From NCBI GenBank assembly GCA_947396885.1, contig OX377205.1, positions 73,814,969 through 73,878,968 of the forward strand: DNA of 64,000 bases, written 5' to 3'. A model generated the notes under the pieces. The model saw nothing but the letters and a program-made list of their open reading frames with translations. It searched no databases and was not told the origin of the DNA. The translations under genes and the position numbers were made by a program. Positions 32,400 to 43,394 of this stretch are shown piece after piece (positions within the stretch are counted from its first letter, which is position 1; each line of letters starts with the position of its first letter). The stretch is from Heligmosomoides polygyrus polygyrus (taxonomy: Eukaryota; Nematoda; Chromadorea; Rhabditida; Heligmosomidae).

Positions 32400-33350
32400 C
32401 TGAGATCTCAGTAGGCCTCACGAGCCATAGCACAGCTATAGCTACACTGTAGTTGGTGAACCCTGTGTCCACTTGAGTGCCTCCACGCTGACTGCCGTCC
32501 CGTGCACAATGGCGCAGTGTGCGTGCGCGCTGTCTTGGCGCGCTGTAACGAGAGCGCAGTGGTGTAGCGACCTGCTAACAATTAATTGACATGGGATATC
32601 GCAGTGTCTTTTCGCATCTTCTTCAATTCCTCCGCGGTCGAGCGTTGCTGCTTGGGTTTCGGTGTCGATCGTGTCACTTCCGTGGCTGTAGTGGTGGTCC
32701 GGGGTCGTGGCGCTCCGCCTGCGGTCCGTTGTGAGAAGCGTGGTGGGAGACGATGCAGGAGACGTTCGGCATCCTACTTGACGGCCCTTATATGCTACTG
32801 CAGAAGATTCTAGAAAGATCAGTGGCCAAGTGATAGAGTCATAGGTCAAAATGTAACGTCCTTGGGGCCAATTGTGGTAGTAGTGCTGTGCAATTACCGT
32901 TCCATTCCAGATATGAGCTCAACCGCCAAGTTGCCAGATGCTTCAGCCAGACGTTCAGCGATGCTGTCTTCCGGAACACGTCAATGCTCTTCTTTCCATT
33001 GAAATATCCCACTTCTCGCTGCATTCACAAGTACCGAACTAGCTCAGCTATATCTGATCTCTCAATGTATAGCGTAGTGTACCTCATTCTCCCGATATCG
33101 CTCCCTATAACCTCTCCAACCTTTGCTGTTGTACAAATTGTGCAATGTGGAGCGTTTTTTTACGAACTTTAATGCCTGATACACTGGACTTTTCGAATCT
33201 TATGTCGATCACCTTGCGCGAGTTGGTAAGGGCTTATGACCTCCCATCAGGGTAGTCTACTGGGGTGCGTACCATCTTCCCTTGTCTACACTTAAAAGGT
33301 CCACCCCACATAGGCTACAGCTAGTCTGGCACCTATGGTTGTAGTATCGT
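32400..33350. other. Unassigned; possibly LINE 3' flank
   Basis: No recognised gene. AAGGGCTTATGA (about 33226) and its approximate complement near 33346 form a short inverted pair. GC content is higher at 32500-32780. Confidence 0.35.
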
Positions 33351-33652
33351 AAGCCCTTTGCTTCGCCTCGCAGTATTCCTTTCTTCACGCGCACGGTTTA
33401 TTAACTGTCTCACCAAGTACAAGAAGCCACCATTTTCCACATGCGCGATGTGTGCATCAGTAAAGTCCTCTGTTTCCCCCATCTTCATCAATTGCTCGCG
33501 AATCCTGCCCACTTTTCTTGTCTTTCTTCCTCATTTTCCCTTTTCTCTTATTTCATGTCATCTTTCATTAGCCAATTTAATTTGCTTCTTCTGCGATTTT
33601 CTCCCCTTGTAGTGAATGACACGAATTGGCAATTAAATAAATAAATAAATAA
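33350..33652 (+). repeat. LINE 3' untranslated tail with (AAAT)n
   Basis: A CT-rich stretch ends GGCAATTAAATAAATAAATA. A pyrimidine-rich 3' region with an AAAT tail is typical of CR1-group LINEs and matches the tracts at 15737 and 28053. Confidence 0.5.
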
Positions 33653-33654
33653 AT

Positions 33655-34170
33655 CTGACTCCGACTATAGTTAGCTTATGAAGTAAGGCAGCATGAGGTA
33701 CCCTATCAAAAGCCTTATAAAAATCGAGATAAACTACATAGGAACTACTTCTTTCACCCAAGTAAGCAGTCCAATCAGAGATTGTAACATAGTAGTGGTC
33801 GTTGATTAACCATTTTGAAACCCATTTTGATTAGAGGAAATGATTTCATGCTTCTCAAGATGTTGCACAATCCTTTTCTAGAGGAGTTTTTCAAAAAGTC
33901 TAGCAAAAATCGAAGTATACTGACGATGAGGTAATACTGATAGGGAAATAGTTGTTTGGGAAACTGCTTGTGTTTTTTAAAGAATTGAAGTAATCAGAGA
34001 GGTCCTCCACCTTGAGGGCATTTCAGAACGTAAGAAGCTTAGGTTGAACAAATGCTCCAGTGGTCGGCTTTAATATGTGCCTTTTTTTATAAAAAAAAGG
34101 GTGAGACATGATCAGGCGTTACTGAATAAGAAGCAATAAGCAGGTTGTAAATGTCTTCAGCTAGGAACTA
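33655..34170 (-). pseudogene. CR1-type LINE reverse transcriptase relic
   Basis: On the minus strand, pieces of the fingers and palm are visible: a LEKHEIISSNQNGF-like block (about 33840), LIGLLTWVKE (about 33765), and FISIFIRLLIGYLMLPYFIS near 33700, a corrupted form of the V-D-F-x-K-A-F-D block with the following helix. Stops and shifts throughout. It has no 3' part and lies opposite the LINE tail at 33350-33652. Confidence 0.5.
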
Positions 34171-34383
34171 GCTTTCTATTGTTAGTCCATTGTTGCAGAA
34201 ACACGCGCCAAAAATCGAACCCCTCCCGGCCCCGTATGAAGATCCTTTTTTTGAGAACTGGTTTCCATATGGTTAGAAAGAATTTTTCCTCTATTTTTCA
34301 GAAAGTCATAAGGATTTTTGAATTTTTAAAAAACGAGCCTTGTTATTGTTAAGAAATGAACGTGCACTGTGTTATGTTATGTT

Positions 34384-34655
34384 GTTTCGGACCGTTTGAA
34401 CGTCATCCACAGAAAATCGATAATTTGATCAACATCGATTGTTGGCTATCGATACTTCAGAAACGAACTTCAGATTCGTGTCCAGCGACTTCGATTACCC
34501 ACAGGGCAGAAGTTTCGGACGCTTGAATAACGCCCACAAAAAGCCATAATTTGATAAATATCGATTGATGGCGATTGAAAATTCAAAAACAAACTTCAGA
34601 TTCGTGTTCAACGACCTCAATTACCACCAGGGCTGAAGTTCCGGACCGCTATCGA
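34384..34655 (+). repeat. Tandem duplication, about 125-bp unit
   Basis: Two consecutive copies begin TTTCGGACCG (34385) and TTTCGGACGC (34511), share AAACTTCAGATTCGTGT and end in CAGGGC-GAAG. A third copy starts TTCCGGACCGC at about 34638 and fades. Divergence is about 20 percent by eye. Confidence 0.75.
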
Positions 34656-34924
34656 TCGCTATCAAACGTTGAGTATCGCCAATACGCCATACCCCACTCC
34701 AGTTGTGACGGACTGTAGGATTAGTATTTTACAACGAGATCATTGACGAGGAAGATGCACTGAAGCTCCCTGCATTTGATAAGGACCAATAAGATCCACC
34801 GCCCGCTCGAGCACCTCTGCGACAAACGGAGCGACAGGTGAGACAGTCGATACAACTGCAAAAGAGAAGAGGGTGGCAAGATTCCCGCAACTGGGTTTCA
34901 GCGCTCAGTAAGGTGTGTGAAGTG

Positions 34925-36390
34925 CTACTAACAAGGGAAGGGTCTGAAGCGTATGTCTGAACGGGGGTAGCAAGTCATATAGGGATAATCTCCATCCCTC
35001 AATTGGTTTCAAAATGTGTTTATTTTTTGCCAATTCGTTAAACCCAATGAGTGGTGGGTCACAATGGGATACGGCGCAGCACGCTTGTGGGTTTTGTATG
35101 CCCGCGATGCTTCTCCACCCAGTGGTTCGCAGCGCAGGTGGGTAGAGGTTTGACTCATGTGAGGGAGGTTAGTGGTTTGGCTCCTCTGCGTTGCTGCATT
35201 CTTGCATTTCAACTGATTGGTTGAGATTTGGGAGATTCTGACGTCTATACCATTTTCAGACGTTTTCTGCGCATTTTTCCACGCTGTGCTATTCAACATG
35301 GTGATAAATGTTCAGCACCAGTGATATACAGGTTAAAGTGCATGAAGCACCACTGGACGCCTTACGGGTAGCGTATAAAGGCCACAGGCTCCTCATAGAC
35401 TGTTTCCATACATAGACCAAAGGCCTCGGGAGAAACCATCCTGCTCGGATTTTCAAAGGAGACCACGTTGTGACGTCGGAGGTGGATCAAATGAGAAACG
35501 AATTATGCGGATCCCGCAAATTAAGCTAACCGGCATCGATACACTCTTTCCCTCATGTCTGCCTGTCACCTGAAAATCAGAGGTCTTCTGAAGGTTTTCT
35601 AGAATCTAACACCAACAATGCCCGCCGAGGGTCGAGTGGTGATCCACTGCTGACGCTGAAATGTGGCCCACCTTTAGACAAGGAATCTTCGAGGGGAAGA
35701 AATCAAGCTGACCGAACGGATGCCCAGCATACTCAAGGACTTCGAAGCACGTCAACTTGAAGTTGACGAAGACGAACAGCTTTGAATGGTGGAAGAAGAA
35801 GAGGAAGGATGGGATCCGCATGATGAACTGATGAACGTGGAGAGGCAAGCCAGCAGTGGGCATAAGATAACCTTTTCGGGTGGTATTCTTGTTTCGGAGG
35901 AAAGCATACGTCTTCAATTGGATTTCGGTTGCTTGCTCATAACCAGGAAGACGCCGCGATTCACTACACAGGCACTTTGAACCTGTATATCACTGGTGCT
36001 GAACATTTATCACCATGTTGAATACCACAGCGTACAGCTGGAAAAATGCGCAGAAAACGTCTGAAAATGGTATAGACGTCAGAATCCCCAAAATCTCAAC
36101 CAATCAGGTGAAATGCAGAAATGCAGAAGCGTAGAGGAGCCAAACCTCTGACCTCTCTCGCATGAGTCAACCCTCCACACACGTGCGCTCCGAGCCACCG
36201 GCTGCAGAAGCATCGCGGGCGTAAAAGACTCCCAAACGCTGCGCCGTATCCCATTGTGACCCCCTTACTCCTTGGGTTCAACGACGTGGCAAAAAATAAA
36301 CGCATTTTCAAACCAATTGAGGGATGAGGATTCTTCCTATATGATTCGCTCCCCCGTTCAGATATACGCTTCAGACCCTTCCCTAGTAAG
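34925..36390. mobile_element. Foldback transposon with about 420-bp inverted arms
   Basis: The left arm (34925-35341) and right arm (35971-36390) are inverted copies: GGGTCTGAAGCGTATGTCTG near 34940 pairs with CAGATATACGCTTCAGACCC near 36358, and CAGTGATATACAGGTT near 35324 pairs with AACCTGTATATCACTG near 35979. Arm identity is about 80-85 percent by eye. The 629-bp interior carries only unrecognised frames (longest minus 35606-35917, no transposase motif), so this is nonautonomous. A solo arm of the family is at 6090-6385. Confidence 0.8.
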
Positions 36391-36951
36391 AAGCGGAGCG
36401 AATCGTGAGGTTTGCCAGGAGTTGATTGCGGCGAGCTATTCTCAATCCTCCAGCTCCAATCGGTCCTCGAGATTGTGTTACACGTGCGCATCCATACCGT
36501 ACGCAGAGTACCACGTGAAGTCCCAATGCGGGGCGCATCCACCACCGAAGCAGCTGCGTAAGCGCCAGTCCCCACATATTTTACACGTCACGATTAGGAA
36601 AATAGCGCTGAAAGGGTGATCTGCAGTACCGGTTTCTGTGGCGCTGTCTGCTTTAAATTGTGGTTTACTGTAATTTTTAGACGTCTCAACTCGTCAACAT
36701 TAGCCGATGCTCTCAGTTCTCGCGCGCCCGTTGATATATGGCCAAAACCGGAGGCGAATTACTGGCTGCGGTGCGAATCGGCGAAAGAAGCGGCTCATCT
36801 TAACGTCCTGTTCGCGGACGGTGACGTTTTCGCCTCAAGATTGATTGGCTCCGGTGTCCTGTTCGGAGGCGTCCCCACGGTCAGAGGCTACCTTGGCCTC
36901 GCTGTACCTCTTTTTTGGCCCGTTTACCATGTATAGTAACTAGGCTAACTG
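36391..36951 (+). other. GC-rich segment with an unrecognised frame (36616-36936)
   Basis: A possible acceptor (TAATTTTTAG, about 36680) precedes an open frame with ANYWLRCESAKEAAHLNVLF and GSGVLFGGVPTVRGYLGLAV, ending TAG at 36936. Composition is protein-like and GC-rich, but I recognise no domain. It may be a lone exon or repeat-derived. Confidence 0.3.
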
Positions 36952-37090
36952 CGCGTAGTTGCGTAGCGCAGGTGGGGGAGGCGCCGGATCTCGCGTGCAC
37001 TCAATTTCAGGCTCTTGGATGGGATTTCCAGCTGAGCCAACCAACCCTTGCACTAATCTGACGTCGGCGAATTGGTACCGGTCTTGCACG
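36952..37090 (+). repeat. tRNA-derived SINE, 5' half
   Basis: Head GCGTAGCGCAGGTGGGGGAG (A box TAGCGCAGGTGG), a degraded B box, then GGCGAATTGGTACCGGTCTT. It stops at the middle of the consensus. Confidence 0.7.
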
Positions 37091-38985
37091 AGAAAGGAGA
37101 AAAATCAAAATTCAAACTCATTAAAGAACGTCTCTATAAAAGTTAGAATATTCTTTTGTTCAAGAAAAAATGTAAGTATGATTTCTTTGAAGGTTTAGTT
37201 CACCCACCCAAAATGTGATCACACTGTTTGAAATTTTTTAAAATTCTCTTTTTTAAAGAAAAAATAATGGTTAACAGCCTATTTTAAGGACTAGAAAGCC
37301 GGCCGTTTTTTAGTGTCAAAAGAACAGAATGCACCATGCCCTTGTTCAAGACCTCACGTTTTTTATTCGATTAATAGCAAAATGCCTGTTTTCTGTTGTT
37401 TTTTTTTCAACAAAAGCAATTTTAAGGAGCACACATAACTTTATTTTGATGCCTTATGTAAGCAGTATTTGCGCTATCATTCAACTGAGAATCAATTGAA
37501 ATTGAACAAAAAATTATTCTAATCATCTTGGAGAGTCTGTAGTTTATTCTTCAAGAAGCTCGGTTTGATTTGGAAGACGTTCACTTTCAGAAGCATCAAG
37601 TTCGTCTAGAAGAGTGTACAATTTTATATGAAAAGTGTCCAATTTGACGTTAAGTCAAATTGGCTCCGCGAAATCCCGCAGGAGTAGAATTCGTGGCGCA
37701 TCCCCAAGGGGATCGTTCAGCTCCCGCCACCCCATTTTTATAACAAGGGCGCTATCGGAGTTGTGGTGGGAGGGAGAGACGACAACTCGAGCACAATCGC
37801 GTGTAATTCAATTCAGTGACCAGGTCAGCAAGACCCTTCACTTATAAAAACTTAACGGTACCAGTGTTGATAGAGAAGGCACTTACTCAACAACTACTTT
37901 GTACTGTTTGCTCTGAAGGTGCGGCACACTTTTAGAAGTCTTTCAGAATACCCCACGAAAGTGGAATGCGTGGCGCAAACCAAACAGGCGGACAATGCTC
38001 CACCCTTCGTACATGGCTTCGTTCAAAATCCCGGTCGGTCACCTCAAATGCTTCAACACCAAAGAGGACGGCAAGTACTTCTTGGAATCACCTCTTCCCC
38101 GAGATATATATAGGTCATTCGGGAAGTAATGACTGTCCACATAGCCGTCATTAATTACTCATAACCCGGTTAGATGTAGGCTCCTTCGCCCAGAGTGGCC
38201 CCATCTTTCTTGAAGAAGCCCTTCATTCCTATTCGAAGCATCTTCTGGTACGAAAGCGTTTCCATAGCCGATTCTCTTGCAGTCGAATCCAACCCTCGCA
38301 TTGGTCTATGAGATGCTTCGCTCGTTTCTGTTGAACTTCTAGGATTCTGTCTAGATACAGTGATATGCGACAAAAGGTAGCAGTGGTTCTCCTTTTTCTT
38401 CCTTGCGACGTGACCGGTTCAGATATTAGCTATTGAAGCTTAAAGTTATTGAAATTTTCCCCTAACTCACCGGTCCTCCTATCTTTCTCATGACTGTGTT
38501 CTGAGGTTTGCTGCCGTATCTGATTATTTTGTATGTCCCGAAATGCCTAGTGAAGCCCGTATAGATACTTCTTCCCCGTTTGAAAGGTTTCTTTGCGATT
38601 TGCAGGCAACAGACAGTGTTCCAGTTCGTCGCTTGTTTTTTTTCTAGGCATAGATACATTCTCGTTGCCTAGGTGATTCTGCTGTGTAAACCTCCCAAAG
38701 AATGGAGGCGGTGTCGATTATCTTATTTAGCCAAGATTATTTACACTATCCGGAAAAATGAAGAAGTAGCAGAGATCACCGCTGTATTCGATTCCTGAAA
38801 GCCTACAGGAACCTTCGGATTAAGAACATTATTTATTTATTTAGGGAAATCTTTTACTTTATCTTGAGACTAACAATGTTATTCCCAATGGTCAGCATGG
38901 CTTTCGAACAGGTTAATCTACTGAAACGCGGACGTTGTGCACGCTTAATGTTTGTACCAAAAGCTCCTCAACTTTCGTCTAAGGG
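37091..38985. other. Unassigned, with two SINE 3' fragments
   Basis: SINE 3' pieces occur at about 37660-37725 (GTAGAATTCGTGGCGCATCC) and, weaker, at about 37940-37980 (GTGGAATGCGTGGCGCA). No gene was recognised in the rest. Confidence 0.45.
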
Positions 38986-38989
38986 ATGC

Positions 38990-40920
38990 ATCTTCTTCAT
39001 CAGCATTTTTCCCGCCTCGTCGCGTGGTCCGCTCTTCTGGTGTTATGACGCCGCGTTTCCCGATCCTGCACTTGGTCAGTGTGGGCGCCAGTTACTTTCA
39101 TGTCCATGTGTAACGTATCCGACCAACGCTGCTTCGGGCGTCCTCTAAGTCGCTTTCCTGGCACTTCCATCTTAAGGCCTATCGTGCGGATGCTGTCTTT
39201 CCCACGCAGAACGGGCCGTCGTAAGCGAGCTTCGCGCATCTTGTCCGCTATCGGCGCGACACCGAACTTCTGCCGAATAGCTTCATTTCGGATGCGGTCA
39301 ATGCGCGTGACTCCAGCCGTCCAGCGCAGCATCTTCGTCTCCATGACGCCGTTTCAGCTTCCTTAGTCGCAGGCCAACACTCAGCGTTGTACATCGCTAC
39401 CAGCCGCACGACGGCTCTGTAGATCCTCGACTTCATGTGCACTGGTATCTTCGTATTGCAGAGCATGCCAGTCAGCGAGCGCCACTTGAACCAAGCTGCA
39501 CTCACGCGTGAGTTCACTTCAACCATCAGACCGCCGTCAAACGCTATTGCTGATCCCAGGCATCTAAACACCGAAGTGCGTGCAAGTTCACTGCCGCTAA
39601 TCTTAGTGAGCCGGACTCGTTTACATCTATCATACTCGGTCTTCACGACGTTTTAGCCCGAACATCGCCCGGCAGTCGCACAAATCTTGCGCCTGCCGTT
39701 AGAGACCATCTTTATCTTCGCAAGCGAGCATCGCGCCATCAGCATAAAGCAGCGTCCATGGAACAGGCTGCTGAAGATCCATCCATGACCACAACAAAGA
39801 GGAGTGGAGAAAGCGCAGAACCCTGGTACACCTCAACAGAGATGGGAAACTCCATTGAATTTCCAGCTGCAGCGTGCCCTCTACTCTTTGTGCAAGAGTA
39901 GAGCATCCACTCTATAAGTTCCCAGGTGCGTTGTGTTGTCGCAAAGCGTGCCATATAATCATGCGGTGCACGCTCGAAGGCCTTCTACCAGTCGTGAAAG
40001 GCGACATGCGCTGACTTCAGTTTCTCGCGACGCTTCTCCATCAGGAGGCAGGCGGCGGATATGGCATCAATGGTGCTACAGCCAGCTACGAAGCCGCACT
40101 GACTGGTTGTTGAAGAACATAACGATTTCACGAATTCGTCCATTGGGGATTCGATTGCAGATCTTCATGCTGTGCAAGAGAATCCGACGGTAATTAGAGC
40201 AGTCTGCAGGTTTGTCCTTCTTCTTCCAAATCAGAATCGTCGTACTGTTGTGCCAACACTCCGGTACTTTCTTCTCCTTTACTACTTGGTTGAAGAACTC
40301 AGCCAACCACTCAGCAGGATACCAGAGCTTCGACTTCCAAACATCGGCTGCTAGATCATCCGGCCCTGTCGCCTTGCCGGGCTTCATTTGCTTCAGGGCT
40401 GCTTCTGTTTCCTCCATGGTGATCTTGTGAACGGGACCATGAACAGAACCCACAGAAGGGATGGCAGAGGGGTGAGAAAATTCTATAGTGGAAATTCCTT
40501 AAGTAATCACCCCGCTTCAGCGCTTTTTTTGCGGGCTGTCAGGAGATGGCCGCTCTCATCATTGATGCCAACGAACTTTTCAATGTCCTCGGTTTGGCGA
40601 TGGCGGGTTTTAGAAAGTCGGTGCAAATACCTATCACCATCGCGCTACTCGAGCTTTCGGTAGACATCACGATCAATGAGTGGCTTTCACAACAGCCACG
40701 GCCTTCTTCGCCTTCTGATACTTCTGCTAGTTGTCGGCTGTTCTGTCGCCGACAAACACATGATAAAGCGATTTTTTCTCTCGAAGCTTCGCTTTCACAT
40801 CGTCCGTCCACAGCCATGTCTGCTTGCCGACCTTGCGTCGTCCAGGCTTTGTAGTGCCGAGTTCCAACCTGCATCGCAAAAGTCCACCGCCACTTTCACT
40901 CCCCACTGACTTTAACTTTT
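38990..40920 (-). pseudogene. RTE-type LINE, 5'-truncated reverse transcriptase
   Basis: Reading leftwards: a connector domain (40874-40540), then MKPGKATGPDDLAADVWKSK and WHNSTTILIWKKKDKPADCS (40400-40230), the reverse transcriptase fingers. VYQGSALSPLLFVVVMD (about 39830) is the palm motif; the catalytic Y-A-D-D falls in a damaged stretch near 39745. FRCLGSAIAFDGGLMVEVNS (about 39560) and VAMYNAECWPATKE (about 39380) follow, then VPGKRLRGRPKQRW (about 39160) and a stop near 39000. These are the hallmarks of the RTE group often annotated in animals as craniofacial-development-protein-2-like polyproteins. At least four frame changes; no endonuclease domain. Confidence 0.8.
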
Positions 40921-40964
40921 TGCTGCTGCTCCTTCGCTTTGTTTTGCATTTGCGTGGTTATCCG

Positions 40965-40990
40965 TGTACAAAATAAATAAATAAAAATAG
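40965..40990 (+). repeat. (AAAT)n tail
   Basis: ACAAAATAAATAAATAAAAA, probably the 3' tail of a very short LINE or SINE insertion. Confidence 0.45.
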
Positions 40991-41054
40991 TTGTGTTGTG
41001 TTATGGATGATCTCATATGTATAGATGTGATTTGAACTCGATAATATACGTATT

Positions 41055-41330
41055 GGGCGCTTGTAGCGCAGTCGGAAGAGGAGGCGCCGACTGTCGCCTG
41101 CAACCGATACCAGGTTTCTGGTTCGGATTTCCCGCCCAGGTCAACCAAGCCTTCTATCCCTCCGGGGTCGGTGAATTGGTACCAGACTCGTCTGGGAAGG
41201 ATAAAGCGCTGGCCACGGCAAGTCATTGTATGGCCAAATACGCGTTCAAATCGCCTCCACGACATCCCGTAGAACTAGAATACGTGGCGCATCCCAAAAG
41301 GGATTGAGTAACGTCGTCCTTTATCCTTTA
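41055..41330 (+). repeat. tRNA-derived SINE, best-preserved plus-strand copy
   Basis: Starts GGGCGCTTGTAGCGCAGTCG. The A box TAGCGCAGTCGG is at 41064-41075 and the B box GGTTCGGATTTC at 41120-41131, so RNA polymerase III could start here. The body has CCTCCGGGGTCGGTGAATTG, TGGCCAAATACGCGTTCAAA and GTGGCGCATCCCAAAAGGGA; the tail is TCCTTTATCCTTT. Lengths and order agree with the other copies. Confidence 0.85.
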
Positions 41331-41341
41331 ACCATACGTTC

Positions 41342-41430
41342 AGCGGCCTAAAGGTTTGGTTGGGGGCTTCGCCCTCAAACCCCGAGAATAGAACAACCCC
41401 AATGTTTCTCCGATCTCCTTTAGGCCTTCT
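41342..41430. repeat. Nested hairpin
   Basis: The outer pair GGCCTAAAGG / CCTTTAGGCC is separated by about 67 nt. Inside is GTTTGGTTGGGGGCTTCGCC, a stem closing on a TTCG loop. It lies immediately after a SINE tail. Confidence 0.5.
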
Positions 41431-41714
41431 TACTTTTACTAAGTAAATTAAGTAAAAGACCGGCTTTACTATATAAATTAGTGCAGCGGGATATGGTAGG
41501 GCAGAATCTTCACTGTTTCTATGAAGCCCATCCACCCTCTATCGCATGTACGCGATTGATTCTCCGAAATGCCCGTTCTCTGCGTGGCGAGAAACAGATC
41601 AGAGAGCCCCATTTTTAATCTGCAGAATCATAATTAGACTTAATCGGTATTGGTCGACAGGTTGACATTGTTTACTGTCCGACGGCAATTATACTCCTCC
41701 GAATCCCATAGTCA

Positions 41715-42110
41715 GCCTCTCTACCTCTTCCCCTCCCCCTTCCCCTCCCCCCCCCTCTAATGGTTCCCTTTGTTGATCCAGATCCTCTCTTCACTGGTCC
41801 CCTTCCTACTGGTACCCCTTACTCAAAATCCCCACTCAAGTTGGACGTCTGCAGCACGTCTTCTGAATCTCTGCGCACGTTCGACAACGTCTTCCGCACG
41901 CCTTCTGAATCCATACGCACGACGGACGACGCCTTCAACATGTGGTCTAAATCCCGCCGCACGTTGACGACGTCAACGGCAGGTCTTCAGTATATCTACG
42001 CACGTTCGGCGACGTCCTCTTCAGGTCCTTTGAATCCCGACGCACTTTGGACGACGTCTGCGGCACTCCTCCTGAATCCCTACGCACTGCACTCAATCCT
42101 CATTCATACC
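41715..42110 (-). repeat. Second copy of the composite minisatellite
   Basis: 41715-41835 is C-rich (CCCCTTCCCCTCCCCCCCCC, then CTTCACTGGTCCCC), the complement of the G-rich GGGGACCAGTGAAG array. 41835-42110 is about six 42-bp units starting TGAATCCCGACGCACTTTGG, the complement of the 21855-22250 minisatellite phase. Unit identity between loci is about 65 percent by eye, and the order of the two parts is the same in opposite orientation. Confidence 0.65.
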
Positions 42111-42576
42111 CTGATACGTTTCCCCTGAATATATAGTAAACTTGGCTGATCCGCCGCCAAGGATATAGTTCGCCAGCAATCGCCCATGGTTATGCTCAAA
42201 GAGAGCCCAGCTGGCATACGCCGCACTGCCGTAGGCATTTCTTGGCTTTAGTCCCCTCCCCGTGAAGGAGTGACATTAACCGATTATATATAGTAGGGTA
42301 TATGTATTGCTGTAGCTTTAAAGCCTGACAGAAAGGCTTCGAAAAGATATTTCTTTCTACTTTAATATTCATCTGTCGTGATGACTCGCGACATAAGGAG
42401 AAGGCGGGATGTCATCCACAGGTGCTTGCAAGCCAGCTCAGCGCGAGCTGCGGCTGGGCGAAACCCGGAGACCAGCTCCCTCAAACTCGAGCCTTCAAGG
42501 CACTGCCAAGCGTGACTCGATGCCAACCTCGCTCTCAGCACCTAAGAGGTGTTTGCACCTCCCAGCCGCGTTATAC
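42111..42576. other. Unassigned intergenic DNA
   Basis: No gene or repeat end recognised; short frames only. Confidence 0.4.
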
Positions 42577-42590
42577 CTTGTGGCGAGATA

Positions 42591-42874
42591 AAGGATAAAG
42601 GACGACGTTATAAAACCTCTTTAGGATGCGCCACGTATTCTACTTCTACGGAATGTCGAGGAGGCGAGTTGAATGCGTATTTGGCCATACAGTGACTTGC
42701 GGTGGCCGGCCGATGAACAAGTCAGCGCTTAACCTACCCAGACAAGTCTGGTACCAATTCGCCGACCTCGGAGGGATAGAAGGCTTGGTTGGCCTGGGCG
42801 GGAAATCCGAACCAGGAACCTGGTACCGGGTGCAGGCGACAGCCGGCGCCTCCTCCAACTGCGCTCCACGCGCC
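42591..42874 (-). repeat. tRNA-derived SINE with 14-bp target-site duplication
   Basis: A complete minus-oriented copy from tail (AAGGATAAAGGACGACG) to head (CTGCGCTCCACGCGCC). Flanks CTTGTGGCGAGATA (42577-42590) and CTTGTCGCGAGATA (42875-42888) differ at one base. This is a clear target-site duplication made by LINE-type reverse transcription. Confidence 0.88.
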
Positions 42875-42895
42875 CTTGTCGCGAGATAGAAGGAA

Positions 42896-43019
42896 TAAAG
42901 GTATGCAGATGAGGTCAAGAAGCAGATTAAACTTGCAGAAGATCTTACATTAAAACTCCAAGAAGAGATTTACACAACATCTGAAACGGTGGCATTGAAA
43001 ATGCTTACAGCTTGGGTGT
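42896..43019 (+). CDS. Short coding-like frame, unrecognised
   Basis: About 40 codons read YADEVKKQIKLAEDLTLKLQ followed by EEIYTTSETVALKMLTAWV and TAA. It is helical and charged with natural codon periodicity. It could be an exon or LINE piece cut by the SINE just upstream. Low confidence because of its length. Confidence 0.25.
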
Positions 43020-43030
43020 AAAGTACATAC

Positions 43031-43354
43031 CTAGAAGGTGGCACGCCCCGCTTCTGCGGACCAATTTCCAGTTTGATTCTCTGTCTGCAGTAGACAGAAG
43101 CTGCATCTGGTGGTAGCGTCGGGTCCCAGTTTTGCATTGGAAGGGGATAAATAGCGCCTGTGATATGTCAGACTCAAGTGGACCCATTATCATGAAAGCG
43201 TGTCCTTCAGATATCTGTAATATCCAACGCTTTTGGATATTAACCGGAAAGTTAACCAGCACAGTTATTTCAGCACATGTTCCTGCATGGCATGACACAA
43301 TTACAAGAAAAATCCATACATAGTATTCTACCAAAGAAATGAGTACCGGACGGC
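43031..43354 (-). CDS. Exon-like frame with signal-peptide-like segment
   Basis: Bounded by an acceptor TCTCCTTTAG (43355-43364) and a donor CTAG|GTATGT. 108 codons are open: LVEYYVWIFLVIVSCHAGTC resembles a secretion signal or membrane helix. It continues with AEITVLVNFPVNIQKRWILQ, SEGHAFMIMGPLES and FQCKTGTRRYHQMQ. No domain was recognised. A second frame across the 3' part also reads protein-like, so the true frame is uncertain. Confidence 0.35.
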
Positions 43355-43394
43355 CTAAAGGAGAAGGCAGGATCCATGAGGGAGCCCGAGCCAT

